A program made the position numbers and the translations under genes. The notes beneath the pieces were generated by a model, which was given only the letters and a program-made list of their open reading frames with translations, did not search any database and was not told the origin of the DNA. From positions 124,001-188,000 of the forward strand of contig JAADJD010000020.1 in assembly GCA_013150955.1 (NCBI GenBank): DNA of 64,000 nt, in the 5' to 3' direction. The number at the start of each line of letters is the position of its first letter. Position 1 is the first letter of the stretch. Source of the stretch: Calditrichota bacterium. GTDB lineage: Bacteria; Calditrichota; Calditrichia; RBG-13-44-9; J042. Below are positions 62,938 to 64,000 of the stretch, piece after piece.

Positions 62938-64000
62938 ATGATTTTTGTGGAGAGGAAGCTGTTCTTGCCAGGGGGATTTTATGCGCTTCTGATGACCTTT
63001 CTCTGGTTATTCGCGACCGGAAACAATCTGGCGGAAGAAAAAGACCTGTTTAAAGGACGGCGGTATGCCGTCGCTGTTCGAACCAACCCACCTCCCAAAA
63101 TCGATGGATACGTTGATCCGCTCTGGCTAAAAGCGCCTGCGCAAACGGATTTCATTCAACGCTTTCCCAATCAGGGCGAAAAAGCCATTGCCGATACCCG
63201 ATTTTACATCATGTATGATGACCACAATTTGTATTTGCTCTTCATTATGATTGATCCAGAACCGGAAAAGATTCCGGCCCGGTTGGTGGAGCGTGATTAC
63301 ATGTTTTATCCAGACGATAGCATCAATTTTTATCTGGACACCTTTAACGATAATCAGCGGGCTTATTATTTTTCCACCAATCCCCTGGGAGTGGAACAGG
63401 ATGGCCTCATCAGCGAGAATGGGAATAAGGTGGATATGTCCTGGGATTGTGTTTTTCATGTGGCGGCACGTCGCAATAAATATGGATGGGTCGCCGAATT
63501 TGCCATCCCATTTAAATCACTGCGGTTTGACAATTCAAAAAAGTATCAGGTGTGGGGATTTAACGTCTGGCGCATTCGAAAAATTAATCGGGAAATTTCT
63601 TACTGGAGTCTGGTCGACCAAAATTACAAGATGTTTCGTCTGGACAAGGGAGGCGTACTCATCGGTATTGATCAAAAGGTCAGTTCCGGGAATCACCTGG
63701 ATTTTCTCCCGTTTGCCACGCTGCAGTTACAGACCCGGGGTGGAATGGATGAATGGATTTACAAGGGGGGATTGGATCTGCGCTACGGGATCACCTCGGA
63801 TGTGACGCTGAACCTGACCCTGAATCCCGATTTCGGTCAGGTGGAAATCGATGAGGAACAGATTAATCTGGATAAACGCTATGAGCTGTATTTACAGGAG
63901 AAACGTCCATTCTTCCTGGAGAATACCAATTTATTCCAGCTGCCCATTCAAACGTTTTATTCCCGGCGCATCGGTGCACGATCCGATATTAAAGGGGGGC
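62938..64000 (+). CDS. Exported DUF5916/CBM9-type protein, N-terminal part
   Basis: The frame is open from the ATG at 62938 (GCGAGG just upstream) to the end of the window: 354 complete codons, C-terminus missing. A signal peptide (hydrophobic residues 14–26) is followed by a CBM9-like/DOMON-type beta domain (about 40–230: KIDGYVDPLWLKAP, MYDDHNLYLLFIM, DSINFYLDTF, WVAEFAIPFKSLRF). Next comes the start of a membrane-barrel-like domain with the DUF5916 hallmarks NPDFGQVEIDEEQINL and EKRPFFLENTNLF (about 300–330). DUF5916 proteins are outer-membrane barrels of unknown function in FCB bacteria, often next to peptidases or TonB systems. A second in-frame start at 62947 is possible. Confidence 0.85.
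   Translation, partial: MIFVERKLFLPGGFYALLMTFLWLFATGNNLAEEKDLFKGRRYAVAVRTNPPPKIDGYVDPLWLKAPAQTDFIQRFPNQGEKAIADTRFYIMYDDHNLYLLFIMIDPEPEKIPARLVERDYMFYPDDSINFYLDTFNDNQRAYYFSTNPLGVEQDGLISENGNKVDMSWDCVFHVAARRNKYGWVAEFAIPFKSLRFDNSKKYQVWGFNVWRIRKINREISYWSLVDQNYKMFRLDKGGVLIGIDQKVSSGNHLDFLPFATLQLQTRGGMDEWIYKGGLDLRYGITSDVTLNLTLNPDFGQVEIDEEQINLDKRYELYLQEKRPFFLENTNLFQLPIQTFYSRRIGARSDIKGG

Overview
The window looks like a chromosomal segment of a Gram-negative, T9SS-bearing member of the Fibrobacterota–Chlorobiota–Bacteroidota (FCB) group, most plausibly Calditrichota or a close relative. I infer this from C-terminal sorting tails of the 'YPNPFNP' type, PorV/PorQ-like barrels, a PorD (DUF4835)-like protein, a SusC/SusD pair and many exported beta-propeller/TPR proteins. 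No rRNA, tRNA or marker gene is present to fix the taxonomy. Almost all genes are on the + strand.

Layout. 1–3.3 kb: the end of an S9 peptidase, an enoyl-reductase-type SDR, a HAD nucleotidase-like protein and an overlooked 40-residue very basic ORF. 3.9–7.5 kb: a beta-oxidation pair (thiolase and FadB-type fusion). 7.6–17.0 kb: an NHL propeller protein, then a surface operon (LamG-like protein with sorting tail, TonB-dependent receptor, 1008-residue sorted protein, PorV-like barrel). 17.3–19.8 kb: an exported GH31 glycosidase. 20.4–44.1 kb: one uninterrupted run of 16 co-directional genes with gaps of 67 bp or less and several 4–8 bp overlaps. It combines regulatory-like Ig domain proteins, TPR proteins, a complete Dpp/Opp-type ABC transporter, propeller proteins, a sorted surface protein, a PorV-like barrel, a caspase-fold protease and a DUF4384 protein, and it ends at a strong bidirectional terminator. 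This 23.7-kb locus is the best candidate for an undescribed system. 44.3–48.7 kb: a SusC/SusD operon on the minus strand with a promoter and a terminator-like leader hairpin. 49.3–56.6 kb: queF and a queuosine-precursor transporter, 2-oxoglutarate dehydrogenase E1 and E2, and a second S9 peptidase. 57.1–62.7 kb: a membrane-anchored GyrI-like protein, a PorD-like T9SS protein, an AT-rich ATPase/Toprim-like pair that resembles a two-gene defence module, a YchF-like GTPase paralogue and a zinc-ribbon protein. The window ends inside a DUF5916/CBM9-type exported protein.

Intergenic regions carry at least seven copies of a roughly 165-bp imperfect terminal-inverted-repeat element (MITE-like). Several copies are nested inside one another, one has an exact 5-bp direct flank (TTAAA), and all lie in the same orientation. 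Five of six recognisable promoters have a TTGA-type -35 box with a TAAATT or TATATT -10 box; the sixth has TAATAT.

How the genes fit together: the cell degrades peptides and glycans at its surface (two S9 peptidases, GH31, SusC/D, TonB receptor, Dpp-type importer), sends proteins out through the type IX machinery, and feeds products into beta-oxidation and the TCA cycle.
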